Shown in pieces: positions 23,493 through 35,150 of a DNA stretch of 64,000 bases. The notes below the pieces were generated by a model, which saw nothing but the letters and a program-made list of their open reading frames with translations, ran no database searches and was not told the origin of the DNA. The stretch lies in the NCBI GenBank assembly GCA_027943335.1, contig BSBK01001879.1:1508501-1572500 (forward strand), in the 5' to 3' direction. The position numbers were made by a program, and so were the translations under genes. The first letter of the stretch is position 1. Each line of letters begins with the position of its first letter. Origin of the DNA: Chamaecyparis obtusa. Lineage: Eukaryota > Streptophyta > Pinopsida > Cupressales > Cupressaceae.

Positions 23493-25763
23493 ATGGGAGG
23501 TGACCTTCAAAGGCATGAACCAGTGGACCACACGGTTTTGTTAAATGATACACCCACCTATGAACTGTTTAGAAGGAAAGGATGGTTGGATTATTTTTTA
23601 AGCCTTAAAGGGCTTAATGAGGAAGTTTCTCTGCAATTTATGTCCACCTTAAAAGATGGGTTTGCAAAGGTTAAAGGCTTGAAAATTGAGTTCACAGAAG
23701 ATGCAGTGGCTGAAGTGACTGGTTTGCCACAGGAAGGTGAACAATGGGTGAAACATTTTGATCTACATTCAACAAGAGCACAGTTCACCTTGCATGCTAA
23801 TCCTCAGTTAGATATCAACAAGAAGCAAGGAACCTAGTGATTGTCTTTGCCCCCAGAGTTCATTCAACTGGCTGCATTTGTTATTCAGTACTTCACCTGT
23901 GAGGGATGCTACAAATACCTGCATGCATTACACTTCAAAATTCTCAGTCATCTCTGCCATGATAACAGACCGGTAAATCTTCCCAGCTTCTTATTTAACA
24001 TTGTGAAAAAGCAATCTTTATTAATCCAATCAGGAAGCAACCAATCTATTTCACATCATTGCTTAATAAAATTAATTATGGAAAGAGAATTGAATAGACA
24101 AAAGGTTGGGACATGGGAAGAATTTTTGCAAATGAATGAAGTTGAACCTAGAATAGTCAGCCCTAGAGGTTATGGTGTTGGTAGGAGAGAACAAACATCT
24201 TTTGGGGTTCATAAAATTGTTCAAAGAATGGAGAATGATCCTGAAGCATCTCCTTCCATTTTTAGGTCACCTAGAAAAAGATTTTTTAATACTGGAACCT
24301 CTACTTCTAAAAGGAAGAAAAACAAGAGTGTAGAAGCTCCTAATATTCTTGAATCTTCACCGTTTGTAAGGATAAGGTCTGCATCTAGGAAGGCTAAGGG
24401 TAAAATAAAGAAACCAGAAGAGGAAACATTAGAACCTCAGACTGGTGGCAATGCTAATAATAGGGAAGAGAATCCTGAGTTTCCTCCCGAAGAGCATTCT
24501 GAGAACCCTAGGGAAGAGAATTTTGAAAACCCTCCTAAAGCAGTGGTAGAGGAGGTGGTCATTAAGAAAAAGAGACAAAAGAGTCCTTCGAGCTCACCCA
24601 CACCTCCTATGAGGAGAAGTAGAAGACTTTTTGAGAAAGATGTTGAAGCATCTATTCCTATTGTTAACATTGATTCCTCTAAATTTATTGAAAATGAGCC
24701 TTTGAACAATTCCTCTTCTGAGGAATTGAATAATCAACCTGCAGCCAGTGACACAATAATGAGAGAGCAGAGTCCAGAAATAGAGGTTAGCCCTGGAGTT
24801 AACTATATACTGATAGATAGTGACAAGGACTTTGAGGACTCTAAGGACATAGAGGAATATGTAAATAATTCTACCAAACCGGATGTTAATATGAATTTAG
24901 AGGAAATTCCTAACTTTGGAGTTGAAATTATTGAAGAGGTACCCCAGCATAGTAGTCAGGATAAGTTAGAAACATTGGCCAAGGTGGTAGCTGATGTTAG
25001 TGAGGAAACCAATTCAATAAGGACAATTGTTGTGTGGAAAGGAAAGTCCTCTATACCAGAAGAAATAGTTAAAATTCCTCACTTTCCCTCTGGATGGGTG
25101 GACATACTCAATCAGGAACCTTTACCCCCACCAGATTTGTCTACACCTATTGTTGTAGGGATAAGCTTATATCAACAGTTGTTATGGGAAAATACACAAT
25201 GGAATTTAGAAAAGGCAAAATTGAAATGAGTCATTAATGAGCAAAATACCCAATTGGAGTAGAAATCAGATGAGATTGAGGTATTGAAATGAAGAATTGA
25301 TCAGATTACAAAATTAATTCCACAGCTGATGGAATGCAGATCACCCTCACCAATGTATGCAATATTCCTTCAAGAGAAACTTGTTAATTTCAAATTAACA
25401 AGGATTGTAGAAGGCTTCAATCCATCCATAACAACTCCCCATGAATTTTACTATGCCTTTCAGTCTGCCCCAATGACTCTGAAAAATCTATTGTGTGAAT
25501 TATATTTGCATAACCTGGCAGTTCCTGATGACACAGAGTGGAATTCACTCCTTTATGTAGGAGATGTTCAGCTTAGAGCAGTTATGTCATGGATGTAGAA
25601 TGAGATAAGTAGAGAAAACTAGGCTACACCATACAGGGAGAAAGAAATGTCAATTCCTTTGATGATGAGGCTTGAAGTACAACACTCTAGGAGGACATAT
25701 TTTGATGGATCTCTATCGCAGCAAACACTAGTGGAGCCAATAAGATTTATCCAGTGCGAGAAC
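23493..25763 (+). pseudogene. extra ORF after pol in gypsy C, unknown function
   Basis: A single frame from the ATG at 23493 runs 757 codons to the solo LTR, with six premature stops (TAG 23835, TGA 25227, TAG 25260, TGA 25290, TAG 25596, TAG 25620) and no frameshift. The first 110 residues contain KGWLDYFLSLKGLNEEV and a segment KIEFTEDAVAEVTGLPQEG, which resemble the plant 'putative plant transposon protein' domain. Residues around 260-370 are acidic, Pro/Ser-rich, with basic NLS-like clusters (KKKRQK, RRSRR). Residues 550-600 form a short coiled coil. The position matches the env-like ORF of Athila elements, but I see no signal peptide or membrane segment, so I do not call it an envelope. 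It continues beyond 26755 in an uncertain frame. Confidence 0.72.
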
Positions 25764-26750
25764 TGTTGGCAATTTGGCTGAGGTATGTACATAGATGTTG
25801 TCATTATGGAAACATATGCTCCCTATGAAGAGTGCATAAGCTGGAAAGTAAGTATGGAAGATCGCAGACTAAAATTTTCTAAGTATGAAACAGTGATTTT
25901 GACAGAGCACTCGATACAGTTTGTTTTGGTGACGTTCACTGGAGCATGATCAGAGTTTGCACAGTTGAACATAGACTCTATGGTGTCTAAGGATACCCCA
26001 TCTTAGTGTACAAAAGATTACAGATAGTACGGACAAAGTTATGACTATTTTACCGATGATAGAGTACAGCCGACAGTGCAATTTTGAAGACAAAACTAGT
26101 AAATGAATTAAGGGATTATTTTTCTTGTCAAAATAATGACTTAATATTATAAAGAGATGACATCATAGATGTTTACTCTTGGATAAAGATATGCAAGCTG
26201 ACAAGAGAAAGATATTATGTTTGTATCTTGTATAAATAAAGATGTACCGAACATACTTGAAATGTAACATGTAATATATGTAAATTGTGATAGCAGCAAA
26301 ATTTGTTGATGCAAAGTTGTAAGTAGTACCACATTGTAATTAGTAAACATTTGTATTACTTGTTTAGGTAGTGAGTTCATCTAGTAATCAGGTTTTGTAT
26401 CTGCAACTCCTAACAGGGTTGAGGCTTCTAACAAGGCCTATAGTCCCTTAACCAAGACTGATACACTATATGATTGTAACAAGCTCCTAATAGGATCAAC
26501 ATCCTTAACCGGATATATTTTGATTAGTGGATCTTTGTGGGTACCATCCCCACCAGGGTTTTCCCTTGGCTAGGGTTTCCTTGAGAACATATCATGTGTT
26601 ATGAGTTCTTTACATTTACTATTATGTACACTATTTAGTTTCTTATGCTTTGTATGCATTAAAGTAATATGTTATATCCATAAGTGGGAAAAAGTAAATG
26701 TTTGTGAAATACTGATTCACCCCCCCTCTCAGTATTTCCTATTTCTAACA
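25764..26750 (+). mobile_element. solo LTR of the element 1 family
   Basis: 987 bp from tgttggcaatttgg to tttctaaca, homologous over its full length to 1863-2907 and 8132-9120. A perfect target duplication agaac flanks it (25759-25763 and 26751-26755). The interior has been removed by LTR-LTR recombination. It interrupts the extra ORF of gypsy C. One 33-bp unit is present. Confidence 0.94.
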
Positions 26751-26755
26751 AGAAC

Positions 26756-27003
26756 AAGCCTTTGCAAACTGGGACCAACATTCCTCATGAGATGTTGCTA
26801 CTGCAATTAGTGCCTCTAGGTAGAGATGGATAAGGATGTCATAGGATCTAAAGAGAATGGAACCTCACTCACCACAGAATTTAACCCTTTCCACAAGGAG
26901 AGTTCCATGGTATATTATGTTGGGCAGGACACTCCTTAACTATTGGGTTCCATTAAGATTTCAACCTCTGCTCTTCCTTCAGCCATTGCTAGCAATGAAT
27001 GAC
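26756..27003 (+). pseudogene. fragment of the gypsy C extra ORF region
   Basis: This piece of C lies between the solo LTR and copia D. All three forward frames contain stops. The frame that continues directly from 25763 reads about 30 residues before its first stop, while another frame is open for a longer stretch further on, so frameshifts are likely here. I cannot fix the frame or function. Confidence 0.5.
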
Positions 27004-27008
27004 AGTAC

Positions 27009-28495
27009 TATTAGAATAACTGAGAGGGGGTTGAATCAGTTATCCAGTGTCCCAAAACCAGATGTATAATCCAGAACAATTTCTTCTATTTATGTTCGTT
27101 GGTAAGCAGTTATTACTCTTACTGTCTGTGCATTTACCGATTACCAATCTAATTCTTATAACTGTTTACCAATCAAATCTAATATGTAACATGCAAAGTA
27201 TGATAAAAAACAAATATCACAATCAACACATAACACCAAAGATTTAACGTGGAAACCATGTAAAGGGAAAAACCACCTGGAATCGGCAACCCAAAATTGT
27301 TCACTCTTCTGAAGTGAGGTCGGTTAAGACCCAACCCTGTTAAAGGTTACAAACACACTGTCAGGTGTGACCTTGTTAGAGGATTTTAGACTATAAGTTA
27401 TCATCCAACCAGCATTCACTATGGGGTTGATAGGATAACAATGTTCATTCTATGAATGATACATCATAAGACTTTTAGAGTCCACTCAGTTAAGAGATTT
27501 AGACTGTATACAATGGTTAAATATGTAATAGTAAAATGACCTACCTTAATACAACTTCAATTGCAAATTATAGATCAATATTTAGTCCATTCAAATCCTT
27601 CTGATCAATAATTCACTTCAGATTCAATACTGTATCAACTTATTGTCCATCGGTAACTGCTCTCTGTAGCTCAGTAATTGCTCTATAGCTTGGTTCTCAC
27701 TAACTAGTATGATCAGAATGCATGAGACCTTATTCATGCGATAATCCTGTAGCTTCTTCTTCTGGCTCCTTTTTCATAAAGAAATTATGTTCTCTTATAT
27801 AGACGAGTAAATCATTTTCTTCTCCACCATCAGATTTTGTCGCTTAATCACATTCATAAATTTTTTTGCACAAACTTTCTCGGTACTTGTGTCAATAACA
27901 CATTTCAATCTGCTTCATTAGATCTTCTTTGAATTTTGTCAGTCGTTGATCTATGTAACAATCATTATCTGTTACCTTGATGTTATACTCTTGCCAGTTC
28001 ATCAATCTTATCAGCTAAACTCAACATTTAATTCATTCTTTTCTCCTTGGTTAACAAAGAAATGCATCAGTGAACACTGCTTGATTAATACTGTGGTCGG
28101 TATACACTTCACTCTGTCGGTGTATACTAGAAGTGCTTCATTTACTGACAACACTGCTTTGTGTCTTTCATCTCTATACTTCATTATAGATGAATGCAAC
28201 ATAATGAAGTCAATATCATCAAGTCATAGACTCATCAACAAGTTACTCAATGTGCTCTGTATCCTCATTTGTCATGTACATCTTTCCTCATGTAGATTTA
28301 TCTGTTCTTCATCTCTTTTCATTTTTCTTCAGATGTCTCGGTGTAGTAACTTACAAGATAAGTGCTATCAAACTAGTTGACATCAAAGAGAACATAAGAC
28401 TAATTTAATCATATTACATATCTAATCAACAACTTCTCAGTGATCTTGTAATCACAGATCCTTCAATCAGATTCCAAATCAGTTGTAGTCCAACA
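27009..28495 (-). repeat. 3' LTR of copia D
   Basis: On the plus strand it starts tattagaataac (the terminal TG has become TA) and ends gtccaaca. It matches 33308-34796 closely. On the element strand a TATA-like ctatataaga lies at 27793-27802. Confidence 0.93.
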
Positions 28496-28520
28496 ATCTC
28501 TCCCTTTGGCATTGATGGCA
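28496..28520 (-). other. polypurine tract of copia D
   Basis: The plus-strand atctctccctttggcattg is the reverse complement of a purine tract (caaagggagagat) ending at the LTR boundary. The context matches E (45182-45205), A and element 1. Confidence 0.85.
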
Positions 28521-29059
28521 ACTCAAGTAATATCAAATGTACCATACACATACCAAACATACATTCTACAACTTTGTGAATAAATGTTGTAAGTTGAATA
28601 GAATTAATATGTTTAATCACTATGTTACTAAACCAACATTAAGTAATACAACTTTACCTTTTTGTAGTTGTGATCTTTTTAGTTCTCCTATTCCTGCTTC
28701 TGTTCTTTGTAACTGATCTTCAATACTCTGTCTCATTCAGATTGTCTCTCCCTTAGATAATTGTCGTCGATGCTTGTTCCTTTTCATATTTTGGTTTATC
28801 TCTCCCCTTTTCATTTCATATAGTTTATCTCTCCCTTTGACAGCAATGCCAAAGAAACAAATAAACAATCAACTCTATAGTAGCCAAGTAATTCTCTTTG
28901 GTGTTTAGTACTTCCTCTATATCTTTGTATACTGATATCTCATCAGTTCAAGTTCTCAAACTTAATCACAACCTTGAACATGATTCAAAGTGTGAACTAT
29001 GCTACATCAACATGAATGATCTTTTGAAAAAAGTTGGCTGATGCAACATCCAGATAACC
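28521..29059 (-). other. 3' untranslated region of copia D
   Basis: Non-coding stretch between the pol stop and the polypurine tract. Several pyrimidine-rich blocks (tctccctttgac type, near 28740-28850) read as additional purine tracts on the element strand. Confidence 0.5.
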
Positions 29060-30799
29060 TTAGTGATCGATAGATAGGGGACGGACCCCAAGTCTAGTCC
29101 TCAAGTATTCAAATGATTCCTTCGGTAGGGGCTTTGTAAAAATATCTGCAAGTTGTTCTTTAGATATAACAAATTCTAACTTTACTTGCTTCTCTTGCAC
29201 TTGTTCTCTTAAGTAATGATACTTAATAGATATATGCTTTGTCTTAGAGTGCATCACAGGATTCTTTGAAATATTCATAGCACTAGTGTTGTCATAGTAT
29301 ATAATCATCAGGTCAGTGATTACCTCATTCATTCCTTCCAACACTTATTTGATATATGCAATGTTTGAATAGTTAGTAGCAGCATCAACATACTCTGCTT
29401 CAGTTGTAGACTGAGAAATACAAGCCTGCTTTTTACTTGTCTAGGTTACAAGTCTTTCACCAAAGAAAAATGCTCCTCCGGTGGTGCTTTTTCTATCATC
29501 CACATTTCCAGCCCAATCAGCATCGGTGTAAACTTTCAGTTCAAACTTCCCTTCCTTAAAATACCATAATCCATAATTTTATGTTTTCTTCAAGTATCTT
29601 AAGATCCTTTTTGTAGCTATCATGTGTGATTCTCTAGGGTTAGCAGAAAATCTTGCAACAATTCCCACAACATGTGCTATATATGGCCTACTATGAACTA
29701 TGTACATTAACTTGCCAATCATAGATCGGTAAAGTGTCTAATTTACCTCAGTAGTTTCATCCTCCTTTGTCAATTTGCATCCAATAGCCATCGGTGTTCC
29801 TACAAGTTTAGCATCTTCCATGCCAAATGTCTTTAGTACTTCCTTTATGTATTTAGATTGTGTGATGAATATGTCATCACTCTGCTGAATCACTTGTAGT
29901 CCAAGAAAGAACTTTATCTCTCTGAACATAGACATTTCAAATTCCTTTTGCATTTCATCAGCAAATGCCTTGTAGACAAGATCTGAGCCACCAAAGATAA
30001 AATCATCAACAAAAATTTCAGCAATGACAATAGTATCATCAGTATCACCTTTCACATACAGATTGCAGTTTTCTCTTGTTCTAACAAATCCAACACTTAA
30101 CAAGTAAGTATGCAGTCTTTCATACCATGCTCTTGGTGCTTTCTTTAGTCCATATAAAGCTTTATGTAATCTACATACCATGTCTTTATTGTCGAGATCA
30201 ACAAATCCTTCAGGTTGTTCAATGTAGACTTCTTCTTCAAGTATACCATTCAAAAATGTTGACTTCACATCCATTTGATAGACTTTGAATTTCTTATGTG
30301 CAGCATATGCAAGTAGCATTCTAACTCTTTCTAATCTAGCAACTGGTGCAAATGTCTCACCATAGTCAATTCCTTCTTCCTGTGCATATCCCTTGCATAC
30401 TAATCTAGCTTTATTTATTGTGACTTTTCCATTTTCATTCAATTTATTCTTGTATATCCACTTAGTACCGATAACATTCTTATCTTTTGGTCAGGGTACT
30501 AAGGACCAAGTTTTGTTCTTTTCTATTTTCTCTATTTCCTCCTTCATTGCATTAACCCATTCTTCATTCTCTAATGCAACTTTCATAGTTTCAGGTTCAA
30601 ATTCACAAATTAGACATGTACCTTGTCTTATTTTGCTTCTAGTTTGCATTCCAGCATGTCTGTTTCCAATGATTTGTGTTTCAGGATGATGTCTCCTGAC
30701 AAAAATAGCCAAGACATGATTTCTCCTTTCTTGTTCATCTTGCTCAAGGTCATTTCCTTGCTCGGCAGCTTCTTCATGTTCATCGGTTTGTGGTGCCTG
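29060..30799 (-). pseudogene. reverse transcriptase and RNase H of copia D
   Basis: RT (29738-30442) contains [44 protein letters not shown] and catalytic FVDDFIFGG. RNase H ends with IYYDNTSAMNISKNP, KTKHISIKYHYLREQV and LADIFTKPLPKES, then a natural stop at 29060. Internal stops lie at 30491 (TGA), 29738 (TAG), 29579 (TAA), 29441 (TAG, where the family has Trp) and 29345 (TAA). The upstream part (30491-30799) is the linker between integrase and RT. All of it stays in the frame of gag and integrase. Confidence 0.92.
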
Positions 30800-31636
30800 T
30801 TATACTGCATTATTTCCTTGTTGACCGGTTGTTACAGCTTGTGATGTCAATAGATACTCTGGATGTTCAATGTAAGTGAATCTACCATAGTCTTCCAGTT
30901 CCTTTATGCTTTCCTCTATGTACTTGTCATCAAACTCATCAACATGAACATTAGTACTTTCAACAATCTTATTTGTAGCCTTATTCAAACATTTGTATGC
31001 TTTACTTGTAGTGGAATATCCAAGAAATATTCCTTCATCTCCTTTAGAATCAAATTTTCTATTTCTCTCATCTTTCAAGATAAAGCATTTACTTCCAAAA
31101 ATTTTGAAATAACTCATAGTAGGTTTGTGTCCAAACCATAGTTCATAAGGTGTTTGGTTGGAGTCCTTCTTTAGTTGTACTTGGTTAAGAACATATACAA
31201 CTGTGCTGATAGCTTTCCTCCAATATGTTTGAGCAACATTCTTCTGTATCATCAATGTTTTAGCACAGTCAATTATAGACCTATTCCTTCTTTCAGCAAT
31301 GCCATTTTGCTGAGGTGTCCTCGATGCAGATACCTGCCTCTTGATTCCATGCTCATTGCAAAATTTAGTAAATTCATCAGAAATAAATTCACCTCCTCTA
31401 TCAGATCTTAAGCACTTTATTTCCTTACCAGTTTCTTTTTCTACCTTAGATTTATACCACTTAAACATTTTGAAAGCTTTAGATTTCTCTTTCAAGAACA
31501 TAACAGTCATCAATCTAGTATAATCATCAACAAAAAGAATAAAATATCTATCACCAAAACAGCTCTGAGTTCTTATAGGACCACACAGGTTGGTATGAAC
31601 CAACTCAAGTATCTTCTTTGTTGAATAGTCCTTTCT
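30800..31636 (-). pseudogene. integrase catalytic core of copia D
   Basis: The open part reads CFGDRYFILFVDDYTRLM, CLRSDRGGEFISDEF and TPQQNGIAERRNR, then PYELWFGHKPTMSYFKIFG and EGIFLGYSTTSKAYK. The second Asp and the Glu of the catalytic triad are present. The first Asp (normally HTDLCGP) reads Asn (HTNLCGP), a single G-to-A change, so this integrase could not be active even without its stops. In-frame TAA codons lie at 31637 and 30800. The enzyme would insert element cDNA into the genome. Confidence 0.92.
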
Positions 31637-33244
31637 TTAAAAACTAGACTTAGTCATCTTACCTCTTTGACATTCATGGCACATGGCATGATTAGGTTTT
31701 TTCAAGTTAGGCAATCCTCTAACTCTTTTCTTTCTACTAATCTTGATCATGTTGTCAAAGTTCGCATGGCATAACCTTTGGTGCCACAAGCAAGCATCTT
31801 CATCCTTTATTAACAAACAAGAAGAATGATCTATATCAAGATAGAATAGATTACCTCTGGATTGTGTACCAGTTCTGACAAGTCTTCCTCCATCATCATA
31901 AATCTTCACCTTTTTGCTCTCAAAATCTAGTCGGTGGCCTAAATTGTTCAGCTGAGCCACACTTATCAGATTATAGTTTAGTCCATCTACCCAATATGCA
32001 TTTTCACATTGTAATATGTCATTGATCATCAATGAGCCTTTACCTCTTACCATACAAGGTGCATCATTTCCCATTCTCACAGATCCTCCATTATATTCAA
32101 CAAGATGATCAAACTTCTCTACATCACTGGTCATATGATGTGTGCAGCCACTGTCTATGATCCATGTATCATTTCTGCTTACTTTAGAGATCAGTGTTGT
32201 CTCTTCATGTTTCTCTTCCTCTTCTGAGTCATCTTTCATAGCAACAAATACAACTTCTATATCATCATCAGAATCAAATTCAATTTCAATATCTTCAGCT
32301 ATGTAATATACCTTTTTTCCTTTTTCATCTTGGTTGTCTCTGTTGTTGTGTCGGTAACCTCTGTTGACTCTTCTCCCATAGCTTCCTTCAGATCGGTCTT
32401 TGGATCTATCATCATCTTTCTTCTGTGGACATCTAGCAGTGATGTGACTGACTTCCTCAAAATTGAAACATGCTAAAGGTAGCTTACCTCTATACCTTCC
32501 TTTTCCTTTGGGAAATCTTCTGGCCATAAGTGCTTCAAGCTCATCAAGTTCATTATCGGTATTGTCATCACTATCACAATTCTTACTATTCCTGCTAAAC
32601 TTTCTAGTCTTCAGAGAAGACATGAAAGTGGATTCAACAGAAGGAACAACACTATTATCAAAATTGTTTAATTCAAAGGTTGTAAGTTTACCAATCAGAG
32701 TGTCAAGAGTGAGGTTGGATGCAACTCTTGTTTCATGAATTGTAGAAATCCTGATTGCATAAACTGGTAGCAAAGTTTTGAGAATCTTTCTTATCATTGT
32801 TTCATCATCAATCACTCCATCAGATGCTCTAATAGCATGTACCACTTCTTTGAGTCTATTTGAATATTGGACAATGTTCTCACCTTCTTTCATTCTCATT
32901 TCATCAAATCTGCCTCTCAGACTTTCAGCTCAGGCTCTTTTGACATTCAGATCTCCACTGTAGATTTGTGCTAATTTATCCCACATTCCTTTGGCAGTTG
33001 TGCATGTCTTGATATCTTCAAATTCAGTGTCGGTACAGGCAGTAGCAAGTTCCATCATAGTAACATTGTGTTCATGCTTATCCTTTAGTTGATCAATAGT
33101 TAGGGGACCAGTGGGTGGTTGTATGTAGCCATTTTGCATCAGATCTAGTGTTGAGTTCCCAATTCTATATATGTGTAGCTTCATTCTTCTTTGCCATACT
33201 GTGAAGTTCTCTTTATTCAATTTTGGTACTTCCCTCTTATACAT
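31637..33244 (-). pseudogene. gag, protease and integrase zinc finger of copia D
   Basis: Translation starts at the ATG at 33244 (MYKREVPKLNKENF), 50 bp after the PBS. Gag contains the copia-type domain (VWQRRMKLHI, GMWDKLAQIYSG, ENIVQYSNRLKEVV). The zinc knuckle reads CFNFEEVSHITARC, with the second Cys replaced by Phe and the Gly before His by Ser. Protease has WIIDSGCTHHMT with the catalytic DSG. The finger of integrase, LWHQRLCHANFDNM...CHEC, keeps H-H-C-C. A TGA at 32930 interrupts gag and a TAA at 31637 ends this block. The whole gag-pol is one fused frame. Confidence 0.92.
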
Positions 33245-33293
33245 CTTGAGACCTTTATGCTTAAGTCTTTAAAACTCTATTCCAAGCAACTTG

Positions 33294-33305
33294 GCTCTGA
33301 TACCA
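33294..33305 (-). other. primer binding site of copia D
   Basis: Plus-strand gctctgatacca is the reverse complement of tggtatcagagc, two bases inside the 5' LTR boundary at 33308. Confidence 0.92.
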
Positions 33306-33307
33306 AT

Positions 33308-34796
33308 TGTTAGAATAACTGAGAGGGGGGTGAATTAGTTATCCAATGTCCCAAAACCAGATGTATAATCCAAAACAATTTCTTCTATTTCTACTCATCG
33401 GTAAGCAATAATAACTCTTACTGTCTGTGCATTTACTGATTACCAATCTAATACTTATAACTATTTACTGATCAAATCTAATATGTAACATGCAAAGTAT
33501 GATAACAAAAAAATATCACAATCAACACATAACATGAGAGATTTAACGTGGAAACCCTATAAAGGGAAAAACCACTTGGACCAGTAACCCAAAATTGTTC
33601 ACTCTTCTGAAGTGAGGTCGGTTAAGACCCAACCCTATTAAAGGTTACAAACACACTGTCAGGTGTTACCTTGTTAGACAATTTTAGACTATAAGTTATC
33701 ATCCAACCAGCATTCACTATGGGGTTGATAGGATAACAATGTTCATTCTATGAATGATACATCATAAGACTTTTAGAGTCCACTCAGTTAAGAGATTTAG
33801 ACTGTATACAATGGTTAAATATGTAATAGTAAAATGACCTGCCTTAATACAACTTCAATTACAAATTACAGATCAATATTTAGTCCATTCAAATCCTTCT
33901 GATCAATAATTCACTTCAGATTCAATACTATATCAACTTACTGTCTATCGGTAATTGCTCTTTGTTGCTCGATAATTGCTCTGTAGCTCGGTTCTCACTA
34001 ACCAGTATGATCAGAATGCATGAGACCTTATTCATGCGATAATCTTGCAGCTTCTTCTTCTTTTGGCTCCTTTTTCATAAAGAAAATTTGTTCTCTTATA
34101 TAGATGAGTAAATCATTTTCTTCTCCACCATCAGATTTTTCCACTTAATCACATTCATAGATTTTGCCGCTCAAAATTTCTCAGTACTTGTGTCAATAAC
34201 ATGTTTCAATCTGCTTTGTTAGATCTTCTTTGAATTTTGTCAGTCGTTGATCTATGTAACAAACATTATCTGTTACCTCAATGTTATACTCTTGCCAGCT
34301 CATCAATCTTATCGGCTAAACTCAACATTTAATTCATTCTTTTCTCCTTGGTTAAAAAAGAAATGTGTCGGTGAACACTTCTTAGTTAATACTACAGTTG
34401 GTATACACTACACTCCATCAGTGTATACTAGAAGTGCTTCATTTACTGACAACACTACTTTGTGTCTTTCAGCTCTATACTTCATTATAGATGAATGCAA
34501 CATAATGAAGTCAATATCATCAAGTCATAGACTCATCAACAAGTTACTCAATGTGTTCCTTATCCTCATCTGTCATGTACATCTTTCCTCATGTAGATTT
34601 CTCTGTTCTTCATCTCTTTTCATTTTTCTTCAGATGTCTCAGTGTAGTAACTTACAAGATAAGTGATGTCAAACTAGTTGACATCAAAGACAACATAATA
34701 CCAATTTAATCATATTACATATCTAATCAACAACTTCTCAGTGATATTATAATCACAGATCCTTCAATCAGATTCCAAATCAGTTGTAGTCCAACA
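33308..34796 (-). repeat. 5' LTR of copia D
   Basis: On the plus strand tgttagaataactg...gtccaaca, 1,489 bp. The element-strand TATA-like motif ctatataaga is at 34094-34103, inside the LTR that would drive transcription. Confidence 0.93.
34094..34103 (-). promoter_or_regulatory. probable TATA box of the copia D promoter
   Basis: ctatataaga on the minus strand, conserved in the other D LTR (27793-27802) and matched by tatataag in F (58784-58793). E has a mutated tatttaag form. Confidence 0.6.
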
Positions 34797-34801
34797 AGTA
34801 C

Positions 34802-34966
34802 AGTAGATTATGACATGGCCTCTGAAGTCCAGTGATGGGAAATACTTAAAGAAACTCATGGATATTTTTATTATGTTCATGACGAACCTGGGCAAAGAAG
34901 AGCTGGTGATTTGAGGGTCCATGCCAAAGTTAGGAACTTTATGATTACTAGGTACCAGCAATAGTT
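34802..34966 (+). pseudogene. 3' end of the gypsy C extra ORF region
   Basis: This piece of C lies between copia D and the C polypurine tract. One frame reads about 50 residues, broken by one TGA where TGG (Trp) would be expected, and ends at a TAG just before the purine tract, which would be a natural ORF end. The connection to the frame at 25763 is not certain. Confidence 0.45.
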
Positions 34967-34979
34967 CAGTTGGGGGGAA
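34967..34979 (+). other. polypurine tract of gypsy C
   Basis: The run cagttggggggaa ends directly at the 3' LTR start. Confidence 0.85.
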
Positions 34980-35103
34980 TGATGGGCTTCTAAATTAGCC
35001 ATCTTTCTCACCACTTTTTATCCTCTTTCTAAGACAATTGATTGCACATAGACATACATTTATGGTTTTAAGCATATAAACTTATGGTTTCTATGAACAT
35101 GAT

Positions 35104-35150
<47 letters not shown>

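Larger units (their letters stand above)
27009..34796 (-). mobile_element. copia D: full-length Ty1/copia element inside gypsy C
   Basis: LTRs of 1,487 and 1,489 bp (27009-28495 and 33308-34796) are flanked by a perfect target duplication agtac (27004-27008 and 34797-34801). On the minus strand: PBS, one gag-pol frame of 1,395 codons (33244 to 29060), polypurine tract. Eight premature stops and no frameshift were found. Of the copia copies here it is the closest to complete. It belongs to the same family as E and F. Confidence 0.95.

Noticed and set aside
23493..25763. Envelope gene in the extra ORF of gypsy C
   Set aside because: The position fits, but I see no signal peptide, membrane segment or cysteine pattern. 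The composition looks nuclear or cytoplasmic.
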